A program made the position numbers and the translations under genes. A DNA stretch of 64,000 nt, from assembly GCA_039105265.1 (NCBI GenBank), contig JAPFFF010000009.1:558001-622000 (forward strand). Reading direction: 5' to 3'. Source of the DNA: Tritrichomonas musculus. Taxonomy: Eukaryota; Parabasalia; Tritrichomonadida; Tritrichomonadidae. Numbering within the stretch: the first letter of the stretch is position 1; every line of letters begins with the position of its first letter. The notes beneath the pieces are model-generated. The model ran no database searches, was not told where the DNA came from, and saw only the letters and a list, made by a program, of their open reading frames with translations. Positions 51,307 through 60,279 of the stretch are shown here, in pieces.

Positions 51307-52308
51307 ATGGAATTACCACCGCGTGTTAATACACTTTATCCAAATAGAGAGAATATAGTGAATGATGGCAATACACCTCTACCAATCGAAACAGCCTTTT
51401 TTCTCGAAGATGCGCAGAAGGATAAAGCTAAGTTTAATAGGTACTGGTTTAATTATCCAGCAGAATGGTCAACTGCAAACAAAGGAGAATCTATAATTGG
51501 TGTTCGTTCAGCACAAATGATTAAACGAAGACGAAGAATAGAGTTTGATGTGTATATATTCAAGGTACTCAAAAGCTATTTTCAAATACATGGAGGTAAA
51601 TTAGAAGACCCAATTTTAACTGATGAACTGTATAATAAATTTTACCAGGACGCTATCAAAGAAGAATATGCGAAAGAGCCTAGATGGAAATGGATTGCAA
51701 ATTTTACTGTTATAGATTGGATAAGTGAGGAAGGAGACTTAAGAGGGTTCTTTGATGCAGTCAATACAGCAATGAAATCTTGGATAGCAATACATGGAGA
51801 ATATGCTAAAGTATTTTCACAAAATGATTCATTCGTGGTATATAGAGACATACAAACAGATGGATATTATGATAAAGATGGTTTTCACGAAATCGTTTTT
51901 ACTAGAAATAATGATTTAGATGATGATTCACAGCAATACATCAATTTTTTCCAAATAACTAATTGGAATGACGATTTTGCAGATGTATTTAATATAGGAA
52001 CTGGGTCTTTTCAAAATAATCCAAAGAAGTACAAAACATGGAGTAAGAAGTTGGTATTTGATAATGTATGGGACCGACATCCATGCAAAATATATTCATC
52101 AATTGGTGAACAATTATTACACAATTACATTGGAGATAGTGATATTAAGTATAGTCCTATTAAGTATTTTAAGTTAAACTCTATGGACCAGAGGTTTTGG
52201 ATAGATTTTTACAGCGATACACACTACCATCGACCAATTTTACTACCACCTAAAGATTCATTTGTTATTGAAATGCAGTTTCTACCTTATGATAAGATGT
52301 TTATTTAA
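51307..52308 (+). CDS. Penton-like minor capsid protein of element C
   Basis: The product has 333 residues. FFLEDAQKDKAKFNRYWFNYPAEW, NKGESIIGVRS, VWDRHPCKIYSSIGEQ, KYFKLNSMDQRFWIDF and DSFVIEMQFLPYD are shared with the A protein, which adds a coiled coil. A single jelly-roll penton function is inferred from size, beta-rich sequence and its place between protease and integrase. The ATG at 51307 follows the protease stop by 18 bases. Confidence 0.7.
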   Translation: MELPPRVNTLYPNRENIVNDGNTPLPIETAFFLEDAQKDKAKFNRYWFNYPAEWSTANKGESIIGVRSAQMIKRRRRIEFDVYIFKVLKSYFQIHGGKLEDPILTDELYNKFYQDAIKEEYAKEPRWKWIANFTVIDWISEEGDLRGFFDAVNTAMKSWIAIHGEYAKVFSQNDSFVVYRDIQTDGYYDKDGFHEIVFTRNNDLDDDSQQYINFFQITNWNDDFADVFNIGTGSFQNNPKKYKTWSKKLVFDNVWDRHPCKIYSSIGEQLLHNYIGDSDIKYSPIKYFKLNSMDQRFWIDFYSDTHYHRPILLPPKDSFVIEMQFLPYDKMFI

Positions 52309-52319
52309 CATATACCTAA

Positions 52320-53450
52320 ATGACCGACTTAGAGCAAGACAACAAGAAAGCATTGAAACAACTATATGATAAAGCCCAATGGAAGACAGAGAAGAAATTT
52401 ATAGAGGTAGCTAAGAGAAATCACTTTGATGAAGATGAGGCAAAGGAATATTTTAATGAAAGGGTTATACATGATAAGAAAGCACCTAAAGCACAATTTA
52501 TACCTATTGTATCAAAACACCCTTATGGCTACCAAATGGATACATTTATTAACGAAAAGGCAGCAGGTGGTTTGAACTATCTTATGTTCATTAATATCAA
52601 CACCAGAAAGGCATACGCTTATCCAATGAATGGTAAAGGAGCAAGAGAAGTACTTAAGGCACTACAACAATTTGTTAAGGATGCTCAACAAGTTTATTCG
52701 ATAACCAGTGATGAAGATGCAGCATACTTATCATCTGCAGTACTAGACTATATGAGAGAAAAGAACATTATATATAGAACAACCACTGAGAATAATCATA
52801 ATGTATTAGGCATTATTAATCGATTTATGAGAACCATTAGAGATGCTATTGGTGAAAATAGGTTTATTGAACCAAAGGAAATGCATGATTTAGTAAACAT
52901 ATATAACAACTCTCCTCATAGGTCTTTAGATAACAAAGAACCTAATGATTTTACATTAGAGGATGAAATAAAGTACATACAAAAGAATTCACGCATTAAC
53001 CCATATCATTTTCAACCAGGAGAGAAAGTCAGGATAGTGCTCGAAAAAGAACCATTTGGAAAGAGAAGAAACAATGTTACAAAAGAAGCATATACAGTTG
53101 ATTCTAAGAAAGGCAACCAATTTTTGGTCAGGTCAAAGGATGGTTCTACTAGCTCATACCCAGGATATAGATTAATAAGAACTAGAGACCAAAGAGTAAA
53201 ATTAGCAGAAACTCTTAATGGAGGCAAAGAAGGTATTATAGAACGAATAGATAACTATAATGATGATACAGGAAAGTATAAAGTTAAATATGAGGGTGTT
53301 GTTGGAAGAAAGGCATTTGCTCAAGAACCTATTCGAAACCTCAGGAGAGGTAATCCATTAGTATTAGGACCTGCAGAAAGAGAATATTGGTTATCATATA
53401 CAAAGAAGGCAGGTAAAGAGATTCCTGATAGAATCAAGAAATACATTTAA
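52320..53450 (+). CDS. Retrovirus-like integrase of element C, third catalytic residue is Asn
   Basis: The product has 376 residues. The first Asp is D74 (YQMDTFI), the second D131 (ITSDEDAAY) and the residue 36 positions on is N167 (LGIINRFM). The surrounding NNHNVLGIINRFMRTIRD is identical in A. The C-terminal barrel (GIIERIDNYNDDTGKYKVKYEG) carries a short Ala/Gln-containing insertion relative to A. Co-directional and close (11 bases) after the penton-like gene. Confidence 0.9.
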   Translation: MTDLEQDNKKALKQLYDKAQWKTEKKFIEVAKRNHFDEDEAKEYFNERVIHDKKAPKAQFIPIVSKHPYGYQMDTFINEKAAGGLNYLMFININTRKAYAYPMNGKGAREVLKALQQFVKDAQQVYSITSDEDAAYLSSAVLDYMREKNIIYRTTTENNHNVLGIINRFMRTIRDAIGENRFIEPKEMHDLVNIYNNSPHRSLDNKEPNDFTLEDEIKYIQKNSRINPYHFQPGEKVRIVLEKEPFGKRRNNVTKEAYTVDSKKGNQFLVRSKDGSTSSYPGYRLIRTRDQRVKLAETLNGGKEGIIERIDNYNDDTGKYKVKYEGVVGRKAFAQEPIRNLRRGNPLVLGPAEREYWLSYTKKAGKEIPDRIKKYI

Positions 53451-53461
53451 AAACGAAATAA

Positions 53462-54328
53462 ATGGATGAACCACCAAAAGCAGCTCTTATTAATAAAGTT
53501 GAAGCATTAATAAATGAGACTCTTCATAAAAACATGAAAGAAATAGACGGTGCTTTAATTAAACCCTTATCACCAGACTACCCATTTAGTACCAATGGTA
53601 TCTATTTTTTAATTGGAAAGCCAGGTGCTGGTAAAAGTTTTTGGATTTGGAGACATATAATGATTACAGAAAGGTTATTTAAGCACCCCTATTATCAAAA
53701 GATTATATTTTGCTCTACATCAGGTAAGATGGATAAAACAGCAGAAACCCTCAATAAAAAGATACAAACAAAAATAGACTATGTTAGTGAAAAAGGATTA
53801 ATGAGCTATCTTAGGAGACACCTAAAAAGAAAGATAAAGTATTATGCGATAGTTAAACATGTACTATCTAAAATGAAAGATACTAATGATGAAATGAGGA
53901 GGCTCATTGTGAAACATCATTTGAATGACCTAGATGATAAGATAGTATATATTGCAAATAAGCTTGTTAAATATCAAACATCCTCTTATCCATATAATAC
54001 ATTAATTATACTTGATGATTGTGCAGGTAGTGATTTATTAAAGAACGGTAATAGTGATTTTATTAAGCTATTAACTAAAACAAGGCATTATAATATAACA
54101 TGTATCATGGCATTTCAAACTATTCGATTCGTACATATAAATGCAAAGAGAATGGCAACAGATATCATATGTTATACAGGATATAGTGAGGAAGACTTTA
54201 CTAGCTTATTACAGCAAACCAATAACTCATTAAATACCAAACAGACAGTAGCCGAATACTTACAACATAAGGAACCTCATGAGAAGTTTGTAATGAACCT
54301 TTCAGCTAATAAGTACTATTTCGAATAA
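53462..54328 (+). CDS. FtsK/HerA-type genome-packaging ATPase of element C
   Basis: The product has 288 residues. Walker A GKPGAGKS at 52-59, Walker B LIILDDCAGSD at about 179-189, then KLLTKTRHYNITCIMAFQT, a sensor-like strand. The whole chain follows the A protein. It is intact and 11 bases downstream of the integrase. Confidence 0.92.
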   Translation: MDEPPKAALINKVEALINETLHKNMKEIDGALIKPLSPDYPFSTNGIYFLIGKPGAGKSFWIWRHIMITERLFKHPYYQKIIFCSTSGKMDKTAETLNKKIQTKIDYVSEKGLMSYLRRHLKRKIKYYAIVKHVLSKMKDTNDEMRRLIVKHHLNDLDDKIVYIANKLVKYQTSSYPYNTLIILDDCAGSDLLKNGNSDFIKLLTKTRHYNITCIMAFQTIRFVHINAKRMATDIICYTGYSEEDFTSLLQQTNNSLNTKQTVAEYLQHKEPHEKFVMNLSANKYYFE

Positions 54329-54345
54329 TTTTTTATTTTTTAAAA

Positions 54346-54759
54346 ATGGTACCTGACCCAAATTATAGCATTTTGAGAGAAATGATAAAAGGAGGAATAG
54401 GCTTAGGTGGTAAAGTCTTAATGGGAGCCGCGGATAATTTTACAGGTGGTCTTGCAAGTAAATTATTAGAGACTACAGCAGGAGGTCTAACTAAACATTC
54501 AGGTCTTATTGGCAAAGTTGCAAAAGGTCTTGGTGAAAGCTTCTTGAGTGATAATGCAAGAAGTAAAATAGCAAATATAGCTGAATCTGCATTAAAATAT
54601 GTACCTGAAGGAAATGTGAAAACAGCCTTATCATCAATTAATAAATCCGCTAAAGGTGAAACAGTAGTAGAGCCTAAAGCAAGTCAAGCAGATACATCGA
54701 AACCTATAGCAGACACTGGAGGAGGAAGTACAAACCACCATGCAAGAACCTACATCTAA
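54346..54759 (+). CDS. Gly-rich amphipathic virion protein, pVI-like by analogy
   Basis: The product has 137 residues. GGIGLGGKVLMGAADNFTGG and GLGESFLSDNARSK form amphipathic stretches; the C-terminus is polar and lacks the basic tail of the A protein. Position between ATPase and scaffold-like gene equals that in A. A membrane-active minor capsid role is inferred. Confidence 0.55.
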   Translation: MVPDPNYSILREMIKGGIGLGGKVLMGAADNFTGGLASKLLETTAGGLTKHSGLIGKVAKGLGESFLSDNARSKIANIAESALKYVPEGNVKTALSSINKSAKGETVVEPKASQADTSKPIADTGGGSTNHHARTYI

Positions 54760-54806
54760 CAAAAACTCAATAAAACTCACATTACTAACTTTTTTATTTA
54801 TTTTAA

Positions 54807-55343
54807 ATGTCAAAGCATCTTACAGGTTCTAAGAGACTTGCAGTAATACATAGATGGTTAAATGGTATGGATGACCCCGATTGGGAAGTTTTACCCACAA
54901 AGAAGAAAGACAAGTATATTGTAAAACAGCGAACAACTCCAATAAATCGAGATTATCAAGAAAACTCAGAAAATGAAGAACTCGAAGAAACTCAAGAAAA
55001 CTCTGACAATGAAGAACTTGAAGAAATGCCAAGAAAGCCATTAAGTTCGAAAGCAGCCCGAAAACCTCGAAAACCTCCACAAAGTCAACAAGTATATGAC
55101 CCAACAGTGAATGAGGAAATACTAAAACAGCTAAAGTCATTAGGAGAAGAAATAAAGACAAATCGAGAAAAGAAAGAACAGAGACGTATGATTAAGGAGG
55201 TTGTTGATAAAAGAATGAGTAAACCAAGACAACAATATGTTCTTGATGAACAGCAATACATACCTCAAGATGAACCTCCACAGCAATATATACCTATGAG
55301 ACCTATTGGTAGGAGAAATCGCATATTTGAAGATATGATGTAA
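54807..55343 (+). CDS. Scaffold-like virion protein of element C
   Basis: The product has 178 residues, intact. The N-terminal SKRLAVIHRWLNGMDDPDWEV and KYIV, an acidic repeat (ENSENEELEETQENSDNEEL), then VYDPTVNEEILKQLKSLGEE, a basic helix KKEQRRMIKEVVDKR, and the end RRNRIFEDMM. The copy in A is frameshifted and a fragment remains in B. Its place directly before the capsid gene suggests a scaffold or capsid-linker role, which is unproven. Confidence 0.7.
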   Translation: MSKHLTGSKRLAVIHRWLNGMDDPDWEVLPTKKKDKYIVKQRTTPINRDYQENSENEELEETQENSDNEELEEMPRKPLSSKAARKPRKPPQSQQVYDPTVNEEILKQLKSLGEEIKTNREKKEQRRMIKEVVDKRMSKPRQQYVLDEQQYIPQDEPPQQYIPMRPIGRRNRIFEDMM

Positions 55344-55359
55344 ATTTTTTTCATATAAA

Positions 55360-57072
55360 ATGCTGAATAAGGAATCCTATATGAGAACCTCTGCTGAGGT
55401 TTGTACCCAGATTGCATCCTATTTTGATGTTGTTGATAATTGCATAGCACTTAGTGATACTAATAAGGCATATGCTCTAAATCCTCAAACATCCTATTCA
55501 CCATCACCACCTATTAAGAGTGGTTCCTATACAACATGTATTATATCACCAAATACACATAATACTGCAGACATATATAATGGTTTTATTCGAGCAGACA
55601 TGAAAGTGACATTAAAGATTGATAAACCAATAGCTAGTGATTTAGAAAATGTTGATGGATATAATTTTGGTAAGGTATGGTTTGGTTTCAAAGATGCTCG
55701 AGATGCAGTTGAAAAGTATGAAATTGTTGCTAATGGTATGACTCTTTATACACAGAACTTTGGGTGCGAAGAATCCTTTTTAACAGCATGTTGCGCAAAT
55801 GAAGTAACTAAAAGAGCTGATATATATAGTAAAGCCAGACATAAAGATATTTGGAATGATAATCACGGAAGGAGATGTGGTTTTGTTGCAAACCTTAACA
55901 AGAGTGTGACTACTATCAATGAAACAATAAGATTAAAGATTGATTTACGAAGATTCCTGCCTTTATCTAATATCAAGTACTTACCAGCCTTTGCAGGTAA
56001 AATCGAATTACGTCTATACTTTTCAACAGCTGGTATGGTGTATTGTCCTGTAGGTATGGAAAAGAGGTTACTTAGACATCCTTTTGATGGAGTAGATTTT
56101 AGTGTTGATGAAATTACAAATGAATTTAGACCTATTGGAGAGCCAATATGGATGTGGACCAGTACTGATAAGATAGCTAAAAGTGATATTAATCACCCTA
56201 ACCATCTTCCACCTGTTGGAGATACAAATGGTGGTTTTGTGTATAAACCGAAGAAAGATGATGCCTCAACGAAAGTAAGAGTAGACAGAAAAGTATATAG
56301 TGATTGGAGAACCTGGAGTGTTGTTGATTATTCCATTGAAGAATGTGCAAGTATTATCCCATGCTTTGGTATTCATGAATCAGTATATACAGCACTTGTT
56401 CAAAGATATGCAAACCCACAACACCCACTCACATTCCCAACACAGATTATGTCATTTTACACTTGCACAAGACCTCTTAATGCAGAGCAAGACAAAGCTA
56501 CTATCACTATCACACCTAATTTTGTTGATAGTATGTTTTGCTTATTCCCACTTAAGCATACTCATAAGACATACTTCAAGAATCCTATGTTTGAATCCTT
56601 CCACATGAATTGTGGTAATTATAACAATATCCCTGCTAAAGCATTTGGTACTAATGGTAAATATCCCGAGTTTCTCGAATACTGCCAGAATGCAATGAAC
56701 ATGAATGGAGAGCAAAATGGATTTAACAAAGAGGTTATTGCAAGTTTAGCTAATGAGTACCAATATAATGAAAATACAACTGGTTATTATCCAAATGATA
56801 GGTCCTCATTCTTCATAGGTCTTCCAACAGAAACAGACGGCACATACCAACAAGGTCTATCAAGTCTTGCACCTATTAACTTTGAACTTATATGTAGTCA
56901 AAAGGCAGATAATCCATTTAGAAAGGAAGTAGATACACCTCCATTATTATGCTTATTAACAGATATATCAATTAGTATCTTGATTAGACCAAATGGTATG
57001 CCACCATCAGTACGTATAGGAGCCTATGATTTAACAACCCCTGAGAAAAAAGATGCATATTTTATTTTATAG
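55360..57072 (+). CDS. Major capsid protein (double jelly-roll type) of element C
   Basis: The product has 570 residues, about 45 longer than the A version because of an insertion near residues 245-310 (SDINHPNHLPPVGDTNG...). Conserved blocks: EVCTQIASYFD, VWFGFKDARDAVEKYEI, NFGCEESFLTACCAN, ARHKDIWN, FLEYCQNAMNMNG, SFFIGLPTETDGTYQQGLSS, LIRPNGMPPSVRIG. Family knowledge places such proteins as the hexon-like shell protein of Mavericks. The stop lies 3 bases before the next ATG. Confidence 0.88.
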   Translation: MLNKESYMRTSAEVCTQIASYFDVVDNCIALSDTNKAYALNPQTSYSPSPPIKSGSYTTCIISPNTHNTADIYNGFIRADMKVTLKIDKPIASDLENVDGYNFGKVWFGFKDARDAVEKYEIVANGMTLYTQNFGCEESFLTACCANEVTKRADIYSKARHKDIWNDNHGRRCGFVANLNKSVTTINETIRLKIDLRRFLPLSNIKYLPAFAGKIELRLYFSTAGMVYCPVGMEKRLLRHPFDGVDFSVDEITNEFRPIGEPIWMWTSTDKIAKSDINHPNHLPPVGDTNGGFVYKPKKDDASTKVRVDRKVYSDWRTWSVVDYSIEECASIIPCFGIHESVYTALVQRYANPQHPLTFPTQIMSFYTCTRPLNAEQDKATITITPNFVDSMFCLFPLKHTHKTYFKNPMFESFHMNCGNYNNIPAKAFGTNGKYPEFLEYCQNAMNMNGEQNGFNKEVIASLANEYQYNENTTGYYPNDRSSFFIGLPTETDGTYQQGLSSLAPINFELICSQKADNPFRKEVDTPPLLCLLTDISISILIRPNGMPPSVRIGAYDLTTPEKKDAYFIL

Positions 57073-57075
57073 AAA

Positions 57076-57510
57076 ATGTCGAATGATTACAGAAGCCCAC
57101 AAGCTGAGATTGTTGGAAGAGAAGGTATGATGTTTAATGAAGCCACCATGAAAAATAAAGACATAGAGTACCAACATTTTGGTGTATTCAGCAATACAAA
57201 TACTTATTCGGTCACATTCAACCCATTTATTAATCGGCCTACTACCCAGATTATTGAACATGATGACCCAGTAAGATTCCCAGATACTCGCGAACATATA
57301 ACAAAACCTGTTAATATACCTCCAGTTAGTATTACAGATGGTGGTTTTTATAGACATATAGGACAACAAGATAAACCAGTACCTCTTCTACCAAAATATC
57401 TTAATAAGCCTGAGAAACCACCAATGCAAGGCAGAGCAAGAGAATATTATAAACAAGATATTCGATATGGGCCTACTCAACATATCTTTACCCAAAATAA
57501 TGTTTATTAA
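57076..57510 (+). CDS. PPVSITDGG motif protein of element C
   Basis: The product has 144 residues. NIPPVSITDGGFYRHIG is followed by a Pro-rich stretch (VPLLPKYLNKPEKPPMQGRA) and Asn/Tyr at the end. The A copy (29865-30173) retains only the C-terminal two thirds, and a related PPVSI occurs in the split D gene. It starts 3 bases after the capsid stop, which suggests translation or regulation together with the capsid. Probably a small virion protein. Confidence 0.7.
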   Translation: MSNDYRSPQAEIVGREGMMFNEATMKNKDIEYQHFGVFSNTNTYSVTFNPFINRPTTQIIEHDDPVRFPDTREHITKPVNIPPVSITDGGFYRHIGQQDKPVPLLPKYLNKPEKPPMQGRAREYYKQDIRYGPTQHIFTQNNVY

Positions 57511-57541
57511 TTTTTATGTATATTTTTTTCCAGCAATATAA

Positions 57542-57982
57542 ATGAATACTCCAGGAGTATATGACTATATCAATAACCTTAAAGCAAAATTACCTAAAAC
57601 ATTTGATGTGTGTAATTTCTCAATACTATGTGACAAATTCCCTATACCATCTGGTAAATATGGATATAATGCAAGAGTGTTATATGTGTCACTAAAGGCA
57701 GATGAGAAATATAAGAGGTTCTATCCACCTGATTTAGATAAACTAGGTTTAACATACATATATGTCAAGACTAATAAAAGAAGGAATATAAATGAGGATA
57801 TGCCTGAGTTTTATGTTAATGGTAATACAACTTCAAAAGAATATGAAGGATATCATTATTATGAATATTCTATACGATTAGCACCACGTGAACACATGAA
57901 TAATATCATTAAGTTAAGAGAGAAATATAATATTAAAGAGCCTACTATATTTTTTGGAGAACAGCTAGACTTAGTTCTTTAA
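57542..57982 (+). CDS. Conserved small protein of 146 residues
   Basis: VYDYINNLKAKL, NFSILCDKFPIPSG, VLYVSLKADEKYKRFYPPDL and PEFYVNGNTTSKEYEGYHYYEYS match the A protein at 30115-30453, which lacks the last 34 residues (LREKYNIKEPTIFFGEQL). Beta-rich, without a catalytic signature. Virion neighbourhood suggests a structural or assembly role. Confidence 0.7.
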   Translation: MNTPGVYDYINNLKAKLPKTFDVCNFSILCDKFPIPSGKYGYNARVLYVSLKADEKYKRFYPPDLDKLGLTYIYVKTNKRRNINEDMPEFYVNGNTTSKEYEGYHYYEYSIRLAPREHMNNIIKLREKYNIKEPTIFFGEQLDLVL

Positions 57983-58003
57983 ATCAATTTTTTCCCAACC
58001 TAA

Positions 58004-58528
58004 ATGATTAAGAAAAGGGGTACAACTAATGGTGTACAAGCAAATGTATCTTTAGAACCATCAGCAGCTGCATCATCTACATCTAACATCAACAACAACA
58101 TTATTATTAATAAGAGAGATGACGGCAAGGAAGACATTGTTATTACAAGAGATATTGGAGTACAAACAGAACCAGTTGAAGTTGAACCAGATGTACGTAA
58201 TGTTATACTTGAAGCATATGCACAAATACTACTTAATCAAGACAAAGCACTACTAGCTAATATTATCTCAAAGAAATGCATCATAGTACCTATTGAATCT
58301 CTTAACAACATCATCAAAGCAATACTACATGTTAATGAGGTTGAAGTACAACTTAATGAAGATGTTGGATGTTGTGCAGCTAAGAGTAACCCAATAAAAA
58401 AGATAGATGCTATTAAGATTATTAGAGATAATGGAGAGGTAGTTATTGATTTGAAACAAGTATATAATAAAGAATATAATGAGCTGGTTAATAATTATCA
58501 TGTATGCTTAAAATATTGCATAGTATAA
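58004..58528 (+). CDS. Conserved small protein of 174 residues (intact form of the split A gene)
   Basis: It starts MIKKRGTTNGVQANVSLEP; then an Asn-rich segment (NINNNIIINKRDDGKE), VILEAYAQILLNQDKALLANI, and the C-terminal NEDVGCCAAKSNPIKKIDAIKI...QVYNKEYNELVNNYH. In A a 675-bp foldback element splits it. It has two domains joined near residue 110. No function recognised. Confidence 0.7.
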   Translation: MIKKRGTTNGVQANVSLEPSAAASSTSNINNNIIINKRDDGKEDIVITRDIGVQTEPVEVEPDVRNVILEAYAQILLNQDKALLANIISKKCIIVPIESLNNIIKAILHVNEVEVQLNEDVGCCAAKSNPIKKIDAIKIIRDNGEVVIDLKQVYNKEYNELVNNYHVCLKYCIV

Positions 58529-58529
58529 A

Positions 58530-58590
58530 AAAGACATATAAAAAAAGACATATATAAAAAAGACATATAAAAAAAGACATATAAAATTAG
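58530..58590. repeat. AAAAGACATATA short repeats
   Basis: Four copies of AAAAGACATATA(A) follow the stop of the preceding gene; two more lie at about 59616-59640. They bracket the segment with the minus-strand and bZIP-like genes. Confidence 0.8.
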
Positions 58591-58608
58591 AAGTAATTAT
58601 TTTTACTC

Positions 58609-58995
58609 TTATGGTGAAGATACTCCTTGAGAATCATCTTGTGTCTCTTGTGTCTCTTGTGTATCTTGTGTCTCTTGTGAGTCAGACACTACTGGTATCT
58701 CAAAAGAAAGAGGTCTTCTATGAACTGGAGGTGGTGATTGAGCAGTAGTTGGTTTCACACATACCTCGCAGGTAGTAAGATTCATTTCGCAGAGAGCATT
58801 AGCAACCTTGTCGAAGTTGTTTTGTATCAATGTGTCATAGGAAGTATTTACAGCAATTGGTGTAGAGTTATCTATTTTTTGGTTGAACAGAAATGATAAC
58901 TCTTTAACAGCATTAGTGATTTCAGTTTTTGCATTTTTAATAACAATTTTTTGCTGTTTTTGGTAATTTTTAAAGTCTTTTGGAGAACAAGACAT
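58609..58995 (-). CDS. Small protein with QET/DTQ repeats
   Basis: The product has 128 residues from the ATG at 58995, preceded by the Initiator-like TCATTTTTTT. The N-terminal half is helical and basic (NYQKQQKIVIKNAKTEITNAV); a CEMNLTTCEVC segment may bind metal; the C-terminus is a repeat (SQETQDTQETQETQDDSQ). It is divergent from the bZIP-like gene. Not seen in A. Confidence 0.55.
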   Translation of the reverse strand: MSCSPKDFKNYQKQQKIVIKNAKTEITNAVKELSFLFNQKIDNSTPIAVNTSYDTLIQNNFDKVANALCEMNLTTCEVCVKPTTAQSPPPVHRRPLSFEIPVVSDSQETQDTQETQETQDDSQGVSSP

Positions 58996-59070
58996 TTAAA
59001 AAAATGATGTGATTTTTTTTGCGAAAATTCAATTTTCAAAAATAATTCAATTTTTTTCTCGAATGAAATC

Positions 59071-59361
59071 ATGAGCCAAAATTTGGATTTGGGTGAATTC
59101 AAAGAAACAGCTATTATCAAGAAACTCAAGAAGTCTAAAAGCAAGGATAACCTCAAGGATATTGATCATGCTGCAACAACAGAAACAAAAGAAAAAAGAG
59201 GTAGGAAGCAAAAGTATGCAACAATTGAAGAAAGAAATGAAGCACGTAAGCAACAACAAAAGGCATATCGAGAAAGAAAGAAAAAAGAAGTACAAAGTAT
59301 GAAAGAAAAAATTAAAGTATATGAAAGCAATGAGGCATCTCTAAAAGAAGGTTCTCACTAA
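59071..59361 (+). CDS. bZIP-like/AT-hook DNA-binding protein of element C
   Basis: The product has 96 residues. EKRGRKQKY at about 42-50 (AT-hook-like), then the basic helix EARKQQQKAYRERKKKEVQSM and a short coiled coil. It matches the A protein at 27720-27974. The end ESNEASLKEGSH runs into a 15-bp repeat array whose units stay in frame but begin with stop codons. A regulator or DNA-condensing role is inferred. Confidence 0.65.
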   Translation: MSQNLDLGEFKETAIIKKLKKSKSKDNLKDIDHAATTETKEKRGRKQKYATIEERNEARKQQQKAYRERKKKEVQSMKEKIKVYESNEASLKEGSH

Positions 59362-59615
59362 GAAGGTTCTCATAAAGAAGCATCTCACTAGGAGGCATCT
59401 CACTAGGAGGCATCTCACTAGGAGGCATCTCACTAGGAGGCATCTCACTAGGAGGCATCTCACTAAGATGCTACTCACTAAGATGCTACTCACTAAGATG
59501 CTACTCACTAAGATGCTACTCACTAAGATGCTACTCACTAAGATGCTACTCATTAAGATGCTACTCACTAAGATGCTACTCACTAAGATGCTACTCATTA
59601 AGATGCTACTCACTA
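59362..59615. repeat. 15-bp array in frame with the bZIP-like gene, each unit opening with a stop codon
   Basis: After GAAGGTTCTCATAAAGAAGC the units are TAGGAGGCATCTCAC (about six) and then TAAGATGCTACTCAC-type (about ten). Read in the frame of the preceding gene they encode EASH or DATH after a stop codon that stands where the ancestral unit has Lys (AAAGAAGCATCTCAC). Opposite-frame long ORFs here are artefacts of the repeat. Confidence 0.85.
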
Positions 59616-59652
59616 AAAGACATATAAAAAGGACATATAAAAAATTTTTTAC

Positions 59653-60078
59653 TCATTCTTGTTTCTTTGTGAATATTGTTGTAAGTTTTTTATCTATTGT
59701 CACTCTCTTATGAGTAAAATGTTTTTTTGTTCCTTTGAGCATACCAAAGCCTTGAATGCTAATAGGTAGTTCATGACCAAAGAACATGTTGTACATGCGA
59801 AGTATGTCATTTGCAGGATAGCATTCTTTTTCGAGGCTGTTAAACCATTCATCATACCTCTTTCGTTGTTTCTCTCTTATTCGATGTGCATCATTTTCAA
59901 GCATGTGTACATAGTTTTCACTTAAAGAACATAATTTAGGTGCATCATCTTTAATATCTAGTTTAGATATTTTTTTGGACATGGTTCTATTAATTTTATA
60001 TTCTAATGAATCAATACCACTTGGAGGTGTTTGTTTTTGTAAAATATTTTCTAAATTATCTTCTTCTTCATTCATCAT
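59653..60078 (-). CDS. Conserved protein related to the 31774-32319 gene of A
   Basis: The product has 141 residues. The second half (RYDEWFNSLEKECYPANDILRMYNMFFGHELPISIQGFGML, then a basic tail) aligns with the A protein. An Initiator-like TCACTATTTT precedes the ATG. In A the gene follows the capsid; here it stands alone on the opposite strand, so it is a mobile or exchanged module. Confidence 0.65.
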   Translation of the reverse strand: MMNEEEDNLENILQKQTPPSGIDSLEYKINRTMSKKISKLDIKDDAPKLCSLSENYVHMLENDAHRIREKQRKRYDEWFNSLEKECYPANDILRMYNMFFGHELPISIQGFGMLKGTKKHFTHKRVTIDKKLTTIFTKKQE

Positions 60079-60279
60079 TAATAAAAAAATAGTGATATTA
60101 ATAAAAATATTTTTTTAAAAATTTCAATATATTTTATATTTTTTTTATTCAATTTTTGAATTTTTATAGTGTATATAACTTTTTCAAAGAAAACTTTCCA
60201 CCTTCAAGTTTTTGAAGTAGGAGATAATAGAGGTGATATAACTTTATAAAAACCTCATTTTAATACTTGTTTGTACAAG

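Noticed and set aside
59341-59713. Long opposite-frame ORFs made of MLLTK or VSSIL repeats
   Set aside because: They are translations of a 15-bp minisatellite in the wrong frame; the meaningful frame is that of the bZIP-like gene.
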